Shown: piece by piece, positions 52,841-64,000 of the stretch
How the letters are laid out: each line of letters opens with the position of its first letter
Position numbering within the stretch: the first letter of the stretch is position 1
DNA from: Bacillus sp. ISL-18
Lineage (GTDB): Bacteria > Bacillota > Bacilli > Bacillales > Cytobacillaceae
NCBI RefSeq assembly: GCF_018613415.1
Contig: NZ_JAGGQG010000002.1
Location: 620,001-684,000 of the forward strand
Direction of reading: 5' to 3'
DNA length: 64,000 bases
Notes under the pieces: generated by a model
What the model was told of the DNA's origin: nothing
Database searches by the model: none
The model's input: the letters and a program-made list of their open reading frames with translations, nothing else
Position numbers and translations under genes: made by a program

Positions 52841-53095
52841 TTGACGATGAAAGGGATAGTACAATTTTTCTCGAGACTTTTCTAGCGAGTCGGGGGTGGT
52901 GAAAGCCCGATAAAGTTGAAAAATTGGAAGATCACCCTCGAGTTCCAAGTTGAAACCCCAATCGGGATAGTAGGCTTAGGCGTGTTATTCACGTTACGAA
53001 TGGTAAAGAGGATAGTACGAATGGGTATTATCTATCAGGGTGGTACCGCGGGAAAAAACCTTCTCGTCCCTATTTGGGATGAGAAGGTTTTTTTA
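52841..53095 (+). promoter_or_regulatory. Isoleucine T-box riboswitch of ileS
   Basis: The 360-base stretch without a gene before ileS is a T-box leader. Stem I shows AGTA (52858-52861), then CAATTTTTC (52862-52870) pairing with GAAAAATTG (52918-52926), and the specifier ATC (52931-52933), the codon for isoleucine. The T-box sequence AGGGTGGTACCGCG is at 53037-53050, and a terminator stem (53057-53070 with 53076-53089) ends in seven T residues. Uncharged tRNA-Ile binding would favour the antiterminator and raise ileS expression. A frame crossing the leader is not a gene. Confidence 0.95.
53057..53095 (+). terminator. T-box-controlled terminator
   Basis: A 14-bp stem with one G-T pair (53057-53070 with 53076-53089), loop TATTT, T run. 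It competes with the antiterminator formed by the T-box sequence. Confidence 0.93.
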
Positions 53096-53147
53096 TTTGT
53101 CTATTCCCGATTCTGATTATGAACAAGGATTTAGGAGGAAAAGGAAA

Positions 53148-55919
53148 ATGGAATATAAAGACACGCTTTTAATGCCAAAAACGGAATTTCCGATGCGTGG
53201 CAACCTTCCCCAAAGAGAACCTGACTTACAGGCTAAATGGGAAGAAATGAACATTTATCAAAAGGTACAAGATCGGACGAAGGGACGTCCAATATTTGTT
53301 CTACATGATGGGCCTCCATACGCAAATGGAGATATCCATATGGGGCATGCTTTAAATAAGATCTTAAAAGACATGATTGTCCGTTACAAATCAATGAGCG
53401 GCTTTCATGCTCCGTATGTACCTGGCTGGGATACACATGGTTTACCGATTGAACAGGCTTTAACCAATAAAGGTGTTAAACGGAAAGAAATGACGATTGC
53501 TGAATTCCGGGAACTTTGTACAAAGTATGCCCTTGAACAAATTGATAATCAGCGGACTCAATTTAAGCGTCTTGGTGTTCGGGGGGATTGGGAGAATCCA
53601 TACATTACCCTCAAACCTGAATATGAGGCACAGCAAATTAAAGTGTTTGGCGAGATGGCAAAAAAAGGCTACATTTATAAAGGTAAAAAGCCTGTTTATT
53701 GGTCTCCATCAAGTGAATCAGCTTTGGCTGAAGCTGAAATTGAATACCAAGATAAAAAATCTGCGTCTATCTATGTTGGTTTTAAAGTGAAAGACGGCAA
53801 GGGTGTTCTAGATACTGATACACAAATTGTTATCTGGACAACAACACCTTGGACGATTCCGGCTAACCTTGGTATTTCTGTACATCCTGATTTAAACTAT
53901 GTGGTGGTTGCCGTAAACGGTGGGAAATACCTAGTCGCAGAGGCATTGTTAGAGGCTGTTACAAAAGAGGTAGGTTGGGAAGAAACAGAAGTCGTTCAAA
54001 AGCTCAAAGGTTCAGAACTAGAATATATCATCGCTGCTCATCCCTTATACGGTCGTGATTCTCTAGTGATGTTAGGGGAACACGTTACTACGGATGCCGG
54101 TACTGGATGTGTTCATACTGCTCCAGGTCATGGTGAAGATGACTTCTATGTTGGACAGAAATATGGTCTAGATGTGTTATGTCCAGTAGATGATAAGGGC
54201 GTGATGACAAGTGAGGCCGAAGGGTTTGAAGGTTTATTTTACGATACAGCTAATAAGCCAATTGCCCAAGCCTTAGAAGAGGCAGGAGCATTATTAAAGC
54301 TATCATTTATCACGCACTCTTATCCGCATGACTGGAGAACCAAGAAGCCGGTTATTTTCCGTGCGACAGCCCAATGGTTCGCATCCATTAAAGATTTCCG
54401 GGATGAACTGCTAGAAGCAGTAAAAGAAACCAAATGGGTTCCTGCCTGGGGAGAAACAAGATTATTTAATATGGTTCGCGACCGCGGTGATTGGTGTATC
54501 TCTCGTCAACGTGTTTGGGGTGTTCCTATTCCAGTATTCTATGCGGAGAATGGCGAGGAAATTATTACGGATGAAACAATTGAACATATTTCTAACCTAT
54601 TCCGTGAGAATGGTTCCAATGTTTGGTTCGAACGGGAAGCAAAAGATTTACTTCCTGAGGGATTTACACATCCAGGAAGTCCGAATGGAACATTCACTAA
54701 AGAAACGGATATCATGGATGTTTGGTTTGATTCTGGTTCATCTCATCAGGCCGTACTGCTTGAGAGGGAAGATTTAGTAAGACCAGCAGACCTTTATCTT
54801 GAAGGTTCAGACCAATATCGCGGCTGGTTTAACTCATCATTATCAACGGCTGTTGCTGTTACGGGTAAGGCTCCATACAAAGGTGTACTTAGCCACGGCT
54901 TTGCGCTTGACGGAGAAGGAAGAAAGATGAGTAAATCAATTGGAAATGTCGTCGTTCCAGCAAAGGTTATGAATCAATTAGGTGCCGATATTTTACGCCT
55001 TTGGGTAGCATCGGTTGACTACCAGTCAGATGTTCGTGTATCGGATGCCATCCTAAAACAAGTGGCAGAGGTTTACCGGAAAATCCGGAATACTTTCCGT
55101 TTCTTGTTAGGAAACTTAGCAGACTTTGATCCGACTGTAAACAAAGTAGAATACGCAAACTTACGTGAAGTAGATCAGTTTATGCTTGTAAAACTGAATA
55201 AATTAATCAATTATGTACGAAATGCTTATGAGAACTATGAGTTTGCGGGCATTTATCATGCTGTCAATAATTTCTGTACGTTAGATTTAAGTGCATTCTA
55301 TCTTGATTTTGCTAAGGATGTTCTTTATATTGAGGCTACCGATAATCACGAGCGCCGTGCTATTCAAACGGTGTTATATGAATCGCTGCTAGCGTTAACT
55401 AAATTGGTTTCTCCAATTCTTTCGCATACAGCTGATGAGGTTTGGCAGTTTATTCCGGCAGTAAAAGAGGAAAGTGTCCAATTAACAGACCTGCCGGAAT
55501 ACCAAGAGTTAGCAGGGGCAGAAGCTCTCGAGGAAAAATGGTCCGCTTTCATGTCGCTTCGGGACGATGTGTTAAAAGCCCTTGAAGAAGCCCGTAATCA
55601 GAAAGTAATCGGTAAGTCTTTAACGGCTAAGGTAACATTATATGTAAATGAAAAATCAAAAGCACTGTTGGATTCTATTAGTGAAGATTTAAAGCAGTTG
55701 TTTATTGTCTCCGGTTTTGAAGTGGCTGGATCGTATGATCAGGCACCTGAAGATGCTGTGAAATTAGAAACAGCGGCGATTGTAGTGACAAAAGCTGATG
55801 GTGAAACATGTGAACGCTGCTGGATTGTTACACCAGAGGTGGGTCAAGATCCAGAGCATAGTACCCTTTGCCCGCGATGTGCCAATGTGGTTAAAGAAAA
55901 TTATTCACATCTAGCATAA
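53148..55919 (+). CDS. ileS: Isoleucyl-tRNA synthetase
   Basis: The 923-residue class Ia synthetase has the HIGH-type motif HMGH at 64-67 and KMSKS at 593-597, a CP1 editing domain between them, and a C-terminal zinc finger with CERCW and CPRC (about residues 887-911). It charges tRNA-Ile. ATG 53148 follows TTAGGAGG; an in-frame start at 53040 lies inside the T-box terminator. Its expression is set by the upstream Ile T-box. Confidence 0.98.
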   Translation: MEYKDTLLMPKTEFPMRGNLPQREPDLQAKWEEMNIYQKVQDRTKGRPIFVLHDGPPYANGDIHMGHALNKILKDMIVRYKSMSGFHAPYVPGWDTHGLPIEQALTNKGVKRKEMTIAEFRELCTKYALEQIDNQRTQFKRLGVRGDWENPYITLKPEYEAQQIKVFGEMAKKGYIYKGKKPVYWSPSSESALAEAEIEYQDKKSASIYVGFKVKDGKGVLDTDTQIVIWTTTPWTIPANLGISVHPDLNYVVVAVNGGKYLVAEALLEAVTKEVGWEETEVVQKLKGSELEYIIAAHPLYGRDSLVMLGEHVTTDAGTGCVHTAPGHGEDDFYVGQKYGLDVLCPVDDKGVMTSEAEGFEGLFYDTANKPIAQALEEAGALLKLSFITHSYPHDWRTKKPVIFRATAQWFASIKDFRDELLEAVKETKWVPAWGETRLFNMVRDRGDWCISRQRVWGVPIPVFYAENGEEIITDETIEHISNLFRENGSNVWFEREAKDLLPEGFTHPGSPNGTFTKETDIMDVWFDSGSSHQAVLLEREDLVRPADLYLEGSDQYRGWFNSSLSTAVAVTGKAPYKGVLSHGFALDGEGRKMSKSIGNVVVPAKVMNQLGADILRLWVASVDYQSDVRVSDAILKQVAEVYRKIRNTFRFLLGNLADFDPTVNKVEYANLREVDQFMLVKLNKLINYVRNAYENYEFAGIYHAVNNFCTLDLSAFYLDFAKDVLYIEATDNHERRAIQTVLYESLLALTKLVSPILSHTADEVWQFIPAVKEESVQLTDLPEYQELAGAEALEEKWSAFMSLRDDVLKALEEARNQKVIGKSLTAKVTLYVNEKSKALLDSISEDLKQLFIVSGFEVAGSYDQAPEDAVKLETAAIVVTKADGETCERCWIVTPEVGQDPEHSTLCPRCANVVKENYSHLA

Positions 55920-55924
55920 TGTTT

Positions 55925-55958
55925 AGCCTCTTGCCAACCACAGGCAAGGGGCTTTTTC
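55925..55958 (+). terminator. Terminator after ileS
   Basis: An 11-bp stem with one G-T pair (55925-55935 with 55943-55953), seven-base loop, TTTTT. Confidence 0.85.
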
Positions 55959-56046
55959 TATATTGTTATACCCTATTCGAGAAAATCAGTATTTTTAAAA
56001 TTTACCTTTTTCGCTAATAGTTGTAGTCGTTGTCAATTGTTTTACC

Positions 56047-56075
56047 GTGTCAGGAATGATTCTGCGGAGATAATA
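56047..56075 (+). promoter_or_regulatory. Candidate sigma-F-type promoter for ylyA
   Basis: GGAGATAATA (56066-56075) fits the sigma-F -10 consensus and is almost identical to the boxes before sigG and csfG. The -35 slot 14 bases upstream reads GTGTC (56047-56051), only three of five matches. Confidence 0.4.
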
Positions 56076-56106
56076 GTACAAATGACAAATAACGGAGGTA
56101 ACAACT

Positions 56107-56400
56107 ATGAATGCCATGCAGGAAAAGCTGTTTTTAGAACTCCGTCAAACGAAGGAAGAAATTGAGAACTCTCTTAAGAAACAAAAGCAACAGTGGCTCA
56201 CCTCTATTTTAATGGCAGAGCTTAAAGACATTAATACCGCTATTCAAAAGGTCGAGGATGGGAAATTTGGCCAATGTGAAATTTCTGGTGAATTGATCCC
56301 TGATGATTTACTTAACATGCTTCCTACCATCAGGTCGGTTAAGGACTCAAAGGAATTAGAACACTATTACAAAAAGCCCCTTTCAACTGCTTTTTTATAA
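56107..56400 (+). CDS. ylyA: RNA polymerase-binding protein YlyA
   Basis: The 97-residue protein has an N-terminal helical hairpin (about residues 2-58) and a short C-terminal domain in the position of a DksA/TraR zinc finger, in which only one Cys (GQCEISGE) remains, so zinc binding is unlikely. B. subtilis YlyA binds RNA polymerase and modulates sigma-G genes for spore germination. ATG 56107 follows GGAGGT. It lies between ileS and lspA, as in B. subtilis. Confidence 0.85.
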   Translation: MNAMQEKLFLELRQTKEEIENSLKKQKQQWLTSILMAELKDINTAIQKVEDGKFGQCEISGELIPDDLLNMLPTIRSVKDSKELEHYYKKPLSTAFL

Positions 56401-56499
56401 TGTTACATTGTCGTTATGCGATTAAGTATGCTAAAATGCAAAGGAGATTAGAAAAGCTTATTGCTGACTCTAGTCAGCTTAATGTGGAGGTATTTTTAA

Positions 56500-56991
56500 G
56501 TGTTTTATTACTTAATCGCAATTTTTGTAATTTTATTAGACCAATTTACAAAATGGCTAATCGTAAACAACATGTTTTTAGGGGAAAGTATTACAATCAT
56601 TAATAATGTTTTGTATATCACCTCTCATCGCAATCGTGGAGCTGCGTGGGGAATTCTCCAAGGCCAAATGTGGCTTTTTTATGTTATTACTATTGTGGTT
56701 ATTGTAGCCATTATGTTCTATCTGCACAAAGCTGCACGAGGAAAGATGCTATTAGGAGTTTCTTTAGCCTTAATGCTTGGAGGTGCGATTGGTAATTTTA
56801 TTGATCGTGTCTTGAGAAAAGAAGTAGTTGACTTTATCCATGCGTATATTTTCAACTATAATTTTCCAGTCTTTAATATTGCTGATTCAGCATTAGTTAT
56901 TGGTGTCATTTTGTTAATGATTCAAATGCTGCTAGATGAGCGGGGATCAAAGGAGAAATCATATGGAGAAAATGGAACACACCATTCTTGA
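56500..56991 (+). CDS. lspA: Lipoprotein signal peptidase LspA
   Basis: The 163-residue protein has four transmembrane helices and the catalytic aspartates Asp102 (GAIGNFIDR) and Asp129 (FNIADSALV). It cleaves the signal peptide of diacylglyceryl-modified prolipoproteins. GTG 56500 is nine bases after GGAGGT. Its 3' end overlaps the start of ylyB by 29 bases, so the two are translated from one message. Confidence 0.95.
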   Translation: MFYYLIAIFVILLDQFTKWLIVNNMFLGESITIINNVLYITSHRNRGAAWGILQGQMWLFYVITIVVIVAIMFYLHKAARGKMLLGVSLALMLGGAIGNFIDRVLRKEVVDFIHAYIFNYNFPVFNIADSALVIGVILLMIQMLLDERGSKEKSYGENGTHHS

Positions 56992-57868
56992 AGATCAAAA
57001 AGGCGACCGAATTGATAAGGTCATCTCAGGTTTAGACGAAGAATGGTCACGAACACAGGTTCAGCAATGGATTAAAAATGGGAATGTCTTGGTTAATGGA
57101 CAACCTGTTAAAACGAATTATAAATGCAGCTTAAATGATGAAATCGAAATTAATATCCCAGATCCTGAAGAACTGGATGTCATTCCAGAGGAGATGGATT
57201 TAGATTTTTATTATGAAGATAAAGATGTATTAGTGGTTAATAAGCCGCGGGGAATGGTAGTTCATCCGGCCCCGGGGCACATGTCTGGAACACTTGTAAA
57301 TGGACTAATGGCACACTGTAAGGATCTATCCGGGATTAATGGAGTGCTGCGCCCGGGGATTGTTCATCGTATTGATAAAGATACATCTGGACTATTAATG
57401 GTTGCGAAAAATGATATGGCACATGAGAGCCTTGTCAATCAATTGGTGGAAAAGACAGTTACACGTAAATATAAAGCGATTGTTCACGGAGTCATTCCTC
57501 ATGATTTTGGTACCATTGATGCGCCCTTAGCGAGGGATACAAAGGATAGACAAAGTATGGCGGTTGTTGATAACGGCAAACATGCAGTCACTCATTTTCA
57601 TGTGATCGAACGATTTAAGGATTTTACCTTTGTGGAATGTCAATTAGAGACAGGCAGAACGCATCAAATTCGTGTCCATATGAAATATATTGGCTATCCG
57701 CTTGCTGGTGATCCAAAGTATGGTCCGAGAAAAACGTTAGATATTGACGGTCAAGCCTTACACGCCGGTATACTTGGATTCACCCATCCAAGAACAAAAG
57801 AATATTTAGAATTTGAGGCTCCCCTGCCAGAAGATTTTGAACGACTTCTTGAACAACTTCGTAAATAA
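56963..57868 (+). CDS. ylyB: RluD-family 23S rRNA pseudouridine synthase YlyB
   Basis: The 301-residue protein has an N-terminal S4 domain (about residues 14-75) and a catalytic domain with [10 protein letters not shown], where Asp138 is the catalytic residue, plus [11 protein letters not shown]. RluD-type enzymes modify uridines in 23S rRNA helix 69. ATG 56963 follows AAAGGAGAA; the frame from 56936 lacks a site. It overlaps lspA by 29 bases and precedes the pyr promoter. Confidence 0.93.
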   Translation: MEKMEHTILEDQKGDRIDKVISGLDEEWSRTQVQQWIKNGNVLVNGQPVKTNYKCSLNDEIEINIPDPEELDVIPEEMDLDFYYEDKDVLVVNKPRGMVVHPAPGHMSGTLVNGLMAHCKDLSGINGVLRPGIVHRIDKDTSGLLMVAKNDMAHESLVNQLVEKTVTRKYKAIVHGVIPHDFGTIDAPLARDTKDRQSMAVVDNGKHAVTHFHVIERFKDFTFVECQLETGRTHQIRVHMKYIGYPLAGDPKYGPRKTLDIDGQALHAGILGFTHPRTKEYLEFEAPLPEDFERLLEQLRK

Positions 57869-57871
57869 TAA

Positions 57872-57900
57872 TTGACGCTAGCCCAAATATAAGGTACTAT
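57872..57900 (+). promoter_or_regulatory. Sigma-A promoter of the pyr operon
   Basis: TTGACG (57872-57877), 17 bases, TACTAT (57895-57900), just before the first PyrR attenuator. Confidence 0.8.
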
Positions 57901-57919
57901 GAGTATAGTTTAATAAGCC

Positions 57920-58031
57920 TTTAAATCAGTCCCGTGAGGCTGAGAAGGAGACGGTTAAGTTATAGGCCCGCTATGCCTTTAACTAAAATTAACTTATCTA
58001 CCTCTCGCCAAAAACGGTGAGAGGTTTTTTA
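57920..58031 (+). promoter_or_regulatory. PyrR attenuator 1 (before pyrR)
   Basis: PyrR-binding sequence AGTCCCGTGAGGCT (57920-57933), followed by antiterminator sequence and a ten-pair terminator stem (58000-58009 with 58016-58025) with a T run. PyrR with bound UMP stabilises the anti-antiterminator so that the terminator forms. Confidence 0.93.
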
Positions 58032-58045
58032 TTTTAAGATAATAA

Positions 58046-58600
<555 letters not shown>

Positions 58601-58622
58601 ATAGCACGCCCTTTTAAAAGGC

Positions 58623-58714
58623 AGTCCAGTGAGGCTGACAAAGGGGAAAAGCCATGAAACTATTGGCATTTCTATACCCTCTTTGTACCCTCATGTACAC
58701 AAGAGGGTTTTTTT
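58623..58714 (+). promoter_or_regulatory. PyrR attenuator 2 (pyrR-pyrP)
   Basis: PyrR-binding sequence AGTCCAGTGAGGCT (58623-58636) and a terminator whose ACCCTCTT arm (58676-58683) pairs with AAGAGGGT (58701-58708) and ends in a T run. Confidence 0.92.
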
Positions 58715-58770
58715 ATAGTCATAAAGCAGACAATATAGATTAACTAAATAAAATTAGGAGTAAACAGAAA

Positions 58771-60078
58771 ATGAAAAATACACCGGTCTTAGATGTTTCG
58801 GATATCCCAAAATCATCACAATGGCTCACTTTAAGCTTACAGCATTTATTCTCTATGTTTGGGTCAACGATTCTTGTACCATACCTGGTTGGCTTAAGTC
58901 CAGCCCTTGCGTTAATTTCAAGTGGACTTGGAACGCTTGCATTTTTGTTAATTACAAAAGGTAAAGTTCCAGCGTATCTAGGCTCATCATTTGCCTACAT
59001 CATACCAATTAAATTACTAAATGAAACAGGCGGACCAGGTGCCGCCATGGTTGGAACATTTATAGCAGGAATTCTTTATGGTATTGTTGCCTTAGTTATT
59101 AGTAAGTCAGGGCACCGTTGGGTAATGAATTTATTACCTCCAATTGTGGTCGGTCCTGTTATTATTGTTATCGGCTTAGCATTATCATCCACTGCTGTGG
59201 GAATGGCAATGAATAACCCTGCTGGAAAATACAGCATGCTACATTTCTCTGTTGGTCTTGTTACTTTGGCTGCTACAATTATTTTCTCCATTTACGCAAA
59301 GAAAATGTTAAGTATTATCCCAATTTTGGCAGGTATTATTGTAGGTTATATTTATGCACTAGTGGTAGGAGTTGTTGACTTCACACCGGTTGTAAAAGCA
59401 CATTGGTTTGAGATGCCAGAATTCGTCATTCCATTTGTAAGCTATAAAGTCAAATTTACTTGGGACATAGTCACACTAATTATCCCAATTGCGGTTGTTA
59501 CATTGTCAGAGCATATCGGTCATCAGCTAGTTCTTAGTAAGGTTGTAGGACGTGATTACATTAAAAATCCGGGGTTACATCGATCGATTCTAGGTGATGG
59601 AACAGCAACTATCATTTCATCTTTAATTGGCGGACCTCCAAAAACCACTTACGGTGAAAACATCGGGGTCTTAGCCATTACTCGCGTATACAGTGTCTAC
59701 GTCATTGCAGGTGCAGCAGTATTCGCGATTATCTTCGGATTTATCGGAAAGGTAACAGCATTAATCCAAACGATTCCGACACCAGTCATGGGTGGTGTAT
59801 CCATCCTGCTATTCGGAATTATTGCTTCATCTGGGCTAAGAATGCTTGTGGATAGTAAAGTTGATTTCGGTGACAAACGAAACCTAGTGATCTCATCCGT
59901 AATCCTGGTTCTAGGGATCGGCGGAGCGATTGTAAAACTTCCTTATAATATTCAAATCCAAGGAATGGCATTAGCAGCCATTATCGGAGTACTGTTAAAC
60001 TTAATTCTGCCAGGAAGACAAGAGGCCGATGAGAATATGTTTGGTACAGAAGAAGAAGAAAATAGTAAAACTGCATAG
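58771..60078 (+). CDS. pyrP: Uracil permease PyrP
   Basis: The 435-residue protein has about 12 to 14 transmembrane helices and matches nucleobase-ascorbate/uracil symporters (TLSEHIGHQLVLSKVVGRD, GGPPKTTYGENIGVLAITRVYSV). It imports uracil with protons. ATG 58771 follows TTAGGAG. It is the second gene of the pyr operon, between attenuators 2 and 3, so it is repressed by uridine nucleotides through PyrR. Confidence 0.96.
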   Translation: MKNTPVLDVSDIPKSSQWLTLSLQHLFSMFGSTILVPYLVGLSPALALISSGLGTLAFLLITKGKVPAYLGSSFAYIIPIKLLNETGGPGAAMVGTFIAGILYGIVALVISKSGHRWVMNLLPPIVVGPVIIVIGLALSSTAVGMAMNNPAGKYSMLHFSVGLVTLAATIIFSIYAKKMLSIIPILAGIIVGYIYALVVGVVDFTPVVKAHWFEMPEFVIPFVSYKVKFTWDIVTLIIPIAVVTLSEHIGHQLVLSKVVGRDYIKNPGLHRSILGDGTATIISSLIGGPPKTTYGENIGVLAITRVYSVYVIAGAAVFAIIFGFIGKVTALIQTIPTPVMGGVSILLFGIIASSGLRMLVDSKVDFGDKRNLVISSVILVLGIGGAIVKLPYNIQIQGMALAAIIGVLLNLILPGRQEADENMFGTEEEENSKTA

Positions 60079-60104
60079 TTGTTAGAACAGAACCTTTTAA
60101 ATGA

Positions 60105-62429
<2,325 letters not shown>

Positions 62430-62433
<4 letters not shown>

Positions 62434-63521
62434 AAAAACAGCTTATTTTAGAAGATGGAACGATATTTATTGGAAAAGGGTTTGGCAGTGATACGGAAAC
62501 AATTGGTGAAGTTGTTTTTAATACAGGAATGACCGGTTATCAAGAAATCATCTCCGATCCTTCCTATTGCGGGCAGCTTGTAACCTTAACCTATCCATTG
62601 ATCGGAAATTACGGAATCAACCGAGACGATTTCGAATCAATCAATCCTGCAATAAAGGGTTTAATTGTAAAAGAAGCAGCGGATTTTCCATCCAACTGGA
62701 GAAATGAGTACACTTTAGATGAATATTTTGACATGAAAAAGATCCCGGGAATTGCGGGGATTGATACCCGTAAATTAACACGGATCATCCGCCAATACGG
62801 GACACTGAAAGGGGCAATCTGCAGCATTGAAAAAGATCCAAACGAGGTGATCGCGCAGCTGCAAAAAGCGCCGCTTCAAACGAATCAGGTAAAACAAGTG
62901 TCTACAAAAAATGCTTATCCAAGTCCAGGTCGCGGCAAACGGGTAGTCCTTGTTGATTTTGGAATGAAGCACGGAATCTTACGGGAACTAAACCAGCGGG
63001 ATTGTGATGTTGTCGTTGTCCCGTACCATACAACAGCAGATGAGATCCTGCAGTTACGTCCAGACGGAATCATGCTATCAAATGGACCTGGGGATCCAAA
63101 GGATGTTCCAGAAGCAATTGATATGTTAAAGGGAGTATTAGGCAGGGTTCCATTGTTTGGGATTTGCTTAGGACATCAGTTGTTTGCATTAGCGTGCGGA
63201 GCTAATACTGAAAAAATGAAGTTCGGTCACCGCGGTTCGAACCATCCAGTCAAAGATCTTTCAACAGGGAAAGTAGCGATTACCTCGCAGAACCACGGTT
63301 ATACAGTCGAAGAAGAGTCGATTAAGAATACTAGATTAGAAATTACTCATATAGCAGTAAACGACGGAACAGTCGAAGGGCTGAGACATCTTGATTATCC
63401 AGCTTTTACAGTACAATACCATCCAGAAGCATCTCCGGGACCTGAAGATGCAAACGGCTTATTCAACCAATTTTTTGCATTGATGGAGAAGAACAAACAG
63501 GAGGTTACAGCAAATGCCTAA
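62430..63521 (+). CDS. pyrAA: Carbamoyl-phosphate synthase small subunit, pyrimidine-specific
   Basis: The 363-residue glutaminase subunit has an N-terminal CPSase domain (about residues 1-150) and a class I glutamine amidotransferase domain with Cys246 in GICLGHQLF and the His/Glu pair in [10 protein letters not shown]. It supplies ammonia from glutamine to the large subunit. ATG 62430 overlaps the pyrC stop (ATGA); the in-frame start at 62370 lies deep in pyrC. pyrAB begins 8 bases before its end. Confidence 0.96.
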
Positions 63522-64000
63522 ACGTACAGATATCCAATCCATTTTAGTAATCGGTTCAGGACCAATTGTTATTGGTCAGGCAGCAGAATTTGATTATGCC
63601 GGTGCCCAGGCATGTATTGCTCTGAAAGAAGAAGGTTATCGTGTTATCTTGGTTAACTCCAATCCGGCTACCATTATGACCGATACAGAGATGGCAGATG
63701 CCGTTTATATCGAGCCGCTAACCGTTGAGTTTGTCAGCAGAATTATTCGCAAAGAACGTCCAGATGCGCTGCTTGCAACACTCGGTGGACAAACAGGCCT
63801 TAACCTAGCTGTTGAATTAACTAAATCCGGTGTCTTGGCAGAATGCGAGGTAGAAATTCTTGGTACGAAACTTTCAGCGATTAACCAAGCAGAGGACCGC
63901 GACCTTTTCCGCAGCCTGATGAATGAATTAAACGAGCCGGTACCGGATAGTGAAATTATCCATGAATTAGCTGAAGCGAAAGCATTCGTTGAAAAAATTG
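63514..64000 (+). CDS. pyrAB: Carbamoyl-phosphate synthase large subunit, N-terminal part
   Basis: Partial: 162 codons up to the window end of a protein usually near 1,070 residues. The start [30 protein letters not shown] is the family's N-terminus with its nucleotide-binding Gly loop, and [10 protein letters not shown] and [16 protein letters not shown] follow. It makes carbamoyl phosphate for pyrimidine synthesis. The start overlaps the end of pyrAA by eight bases, with CAGGAGG as ribosome site. The remaining pyr genes would lie beyond the window. Confidence 0.97.
   Translation, partial: MPKRTDIQSILVIGSGPIVIGQAAEFDYAGAQACIALKEEGYRVILVNSNPATIMTDTEMADAVYIEPLTVEFVSRIIRKERPDALLATLGGQTGLNLAVELTKSGVLAECEVEILGTKLSAINQAEDRDLFRSLMNELNEPVPDSEIIHELAEAKAFVEKI

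Noticed and set aside
52916..53116. 66-codon frame in the ileS leader
   Set aside because: It covers the T-box specifier, antiterminator and terminator; these explain the sequence fully.
56400..56603. 67-codon frame between ylyA and lspA
   Set aside because: Overlaps lspA in another frame, lacks a ribosome site and resembles no family.

Overview
The window is core chromosome of a low-GC, endospore-forming Bacillaceae bacterium. Gene order follows the Bacillus subtilis segment ctaD-ctaG / ylbA-ylbQ / bshC / dcw cell-wall and division cluster / spoIIGA-sigE-sigG / ylmC-ylmH / divIVA / ileS / lspA / pyr operon almost gene for gene. Sporulation genes (ylbJ, gerR, spoVD, spoVE, spoIIGA, sigE, sigG, ylyA) and bacillithiol synthesis (bshC) fit a genus close to Bacillus, such as Neobacillus or Mesobacillus; the species cannot be fixed from this window.

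Layout. 1-3183: end of the cytochrome c oxidase operon (ctaD partial, ctaE, ctaF), then ctaG and a CtaM-like DUF420 gene, each with its own promoter. 3335-16152: small ylb genes on both strands, including ricF, rsmD, coaD, the protease ddcP and tmcAL. Between ylbG and rsmD lies a structured stretch that reads as a forespore small RNA (csfG) on the minus strand. 16371-24131: ylbN-rpmF, a crotonase-family gene, gerR, ylbP, a three-gene acyl-CoA carboxylase and panE. The crotonase and carboxylase genes are additions relative to B. subtilis. 24217-45776: bshC, then the dcw cluster mraZ-rsmH-ftsL-pbpB-spoVD-murE-(murF-like fragment)-mraY-murD-spoVE-murG-murB-divIB-ylxW-ylxX-sbp-ftsA-ftsZ. 45991-48692: spoIIGA-sigE and sigG. 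48782-52787: ylmC, pgeF, ylmE, sepF, ylmG, ylmH, divIVA. 52788-57868: T-box-controlled ileS, ylyA, lspA, ylyB. 57872-64000: the pyrimidine operon pyrR-pyrP-pyrB-pyrC-pyrAA-pyrAB(partial), with three PyrR attenuators.

How the parts work together. The centre of the window makes and places septal peptidoglycan: lipid II synthesis (MurE, MraY, MurD, MurG, MurB), its polymerisation and cross-linking (PBP2B, SpoVD, SpoVE) and the FtsZ ring with its anchors and regulators (FtsA, SepF, DivIB, FtsL, DivIVA). The same block carries the early sporulation switch: septation activates SpoIIGA, which processes pro-sigma-E, while sigG is turned on in the forespore. Regulatory sequence agrees with this. There is a spoIIG-type promoter with a 22-bp spacer, a sigma-H-like promoter before ftsA, sigma-F-like promoters before sigG, csfG and possibly ylyA, and an MraZ-box array before mraZ.

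I see no prophage, insertion sequence, CRISPR array, defence system, rRNA or tRNA gene. No wholly new system is evident. The items most worth a second look are the minus-strand csfG-like RNA, a stand-alone MurF-type N-terminal domain at the ancestral murF position, the overlap of the sigE terminator with the sigG promoter, a long hairpin at the murD-spoVE junction, a terminator-like hairpin in the divIB leader, and a crotonase lacking one catalytic Glu near an acyl-CoA carboxylase. Start codons below were adjusted where an upstream in-frame Met lacked a ribosome site; all functional names rest on recognised sequence features and gene order, not on database searches.
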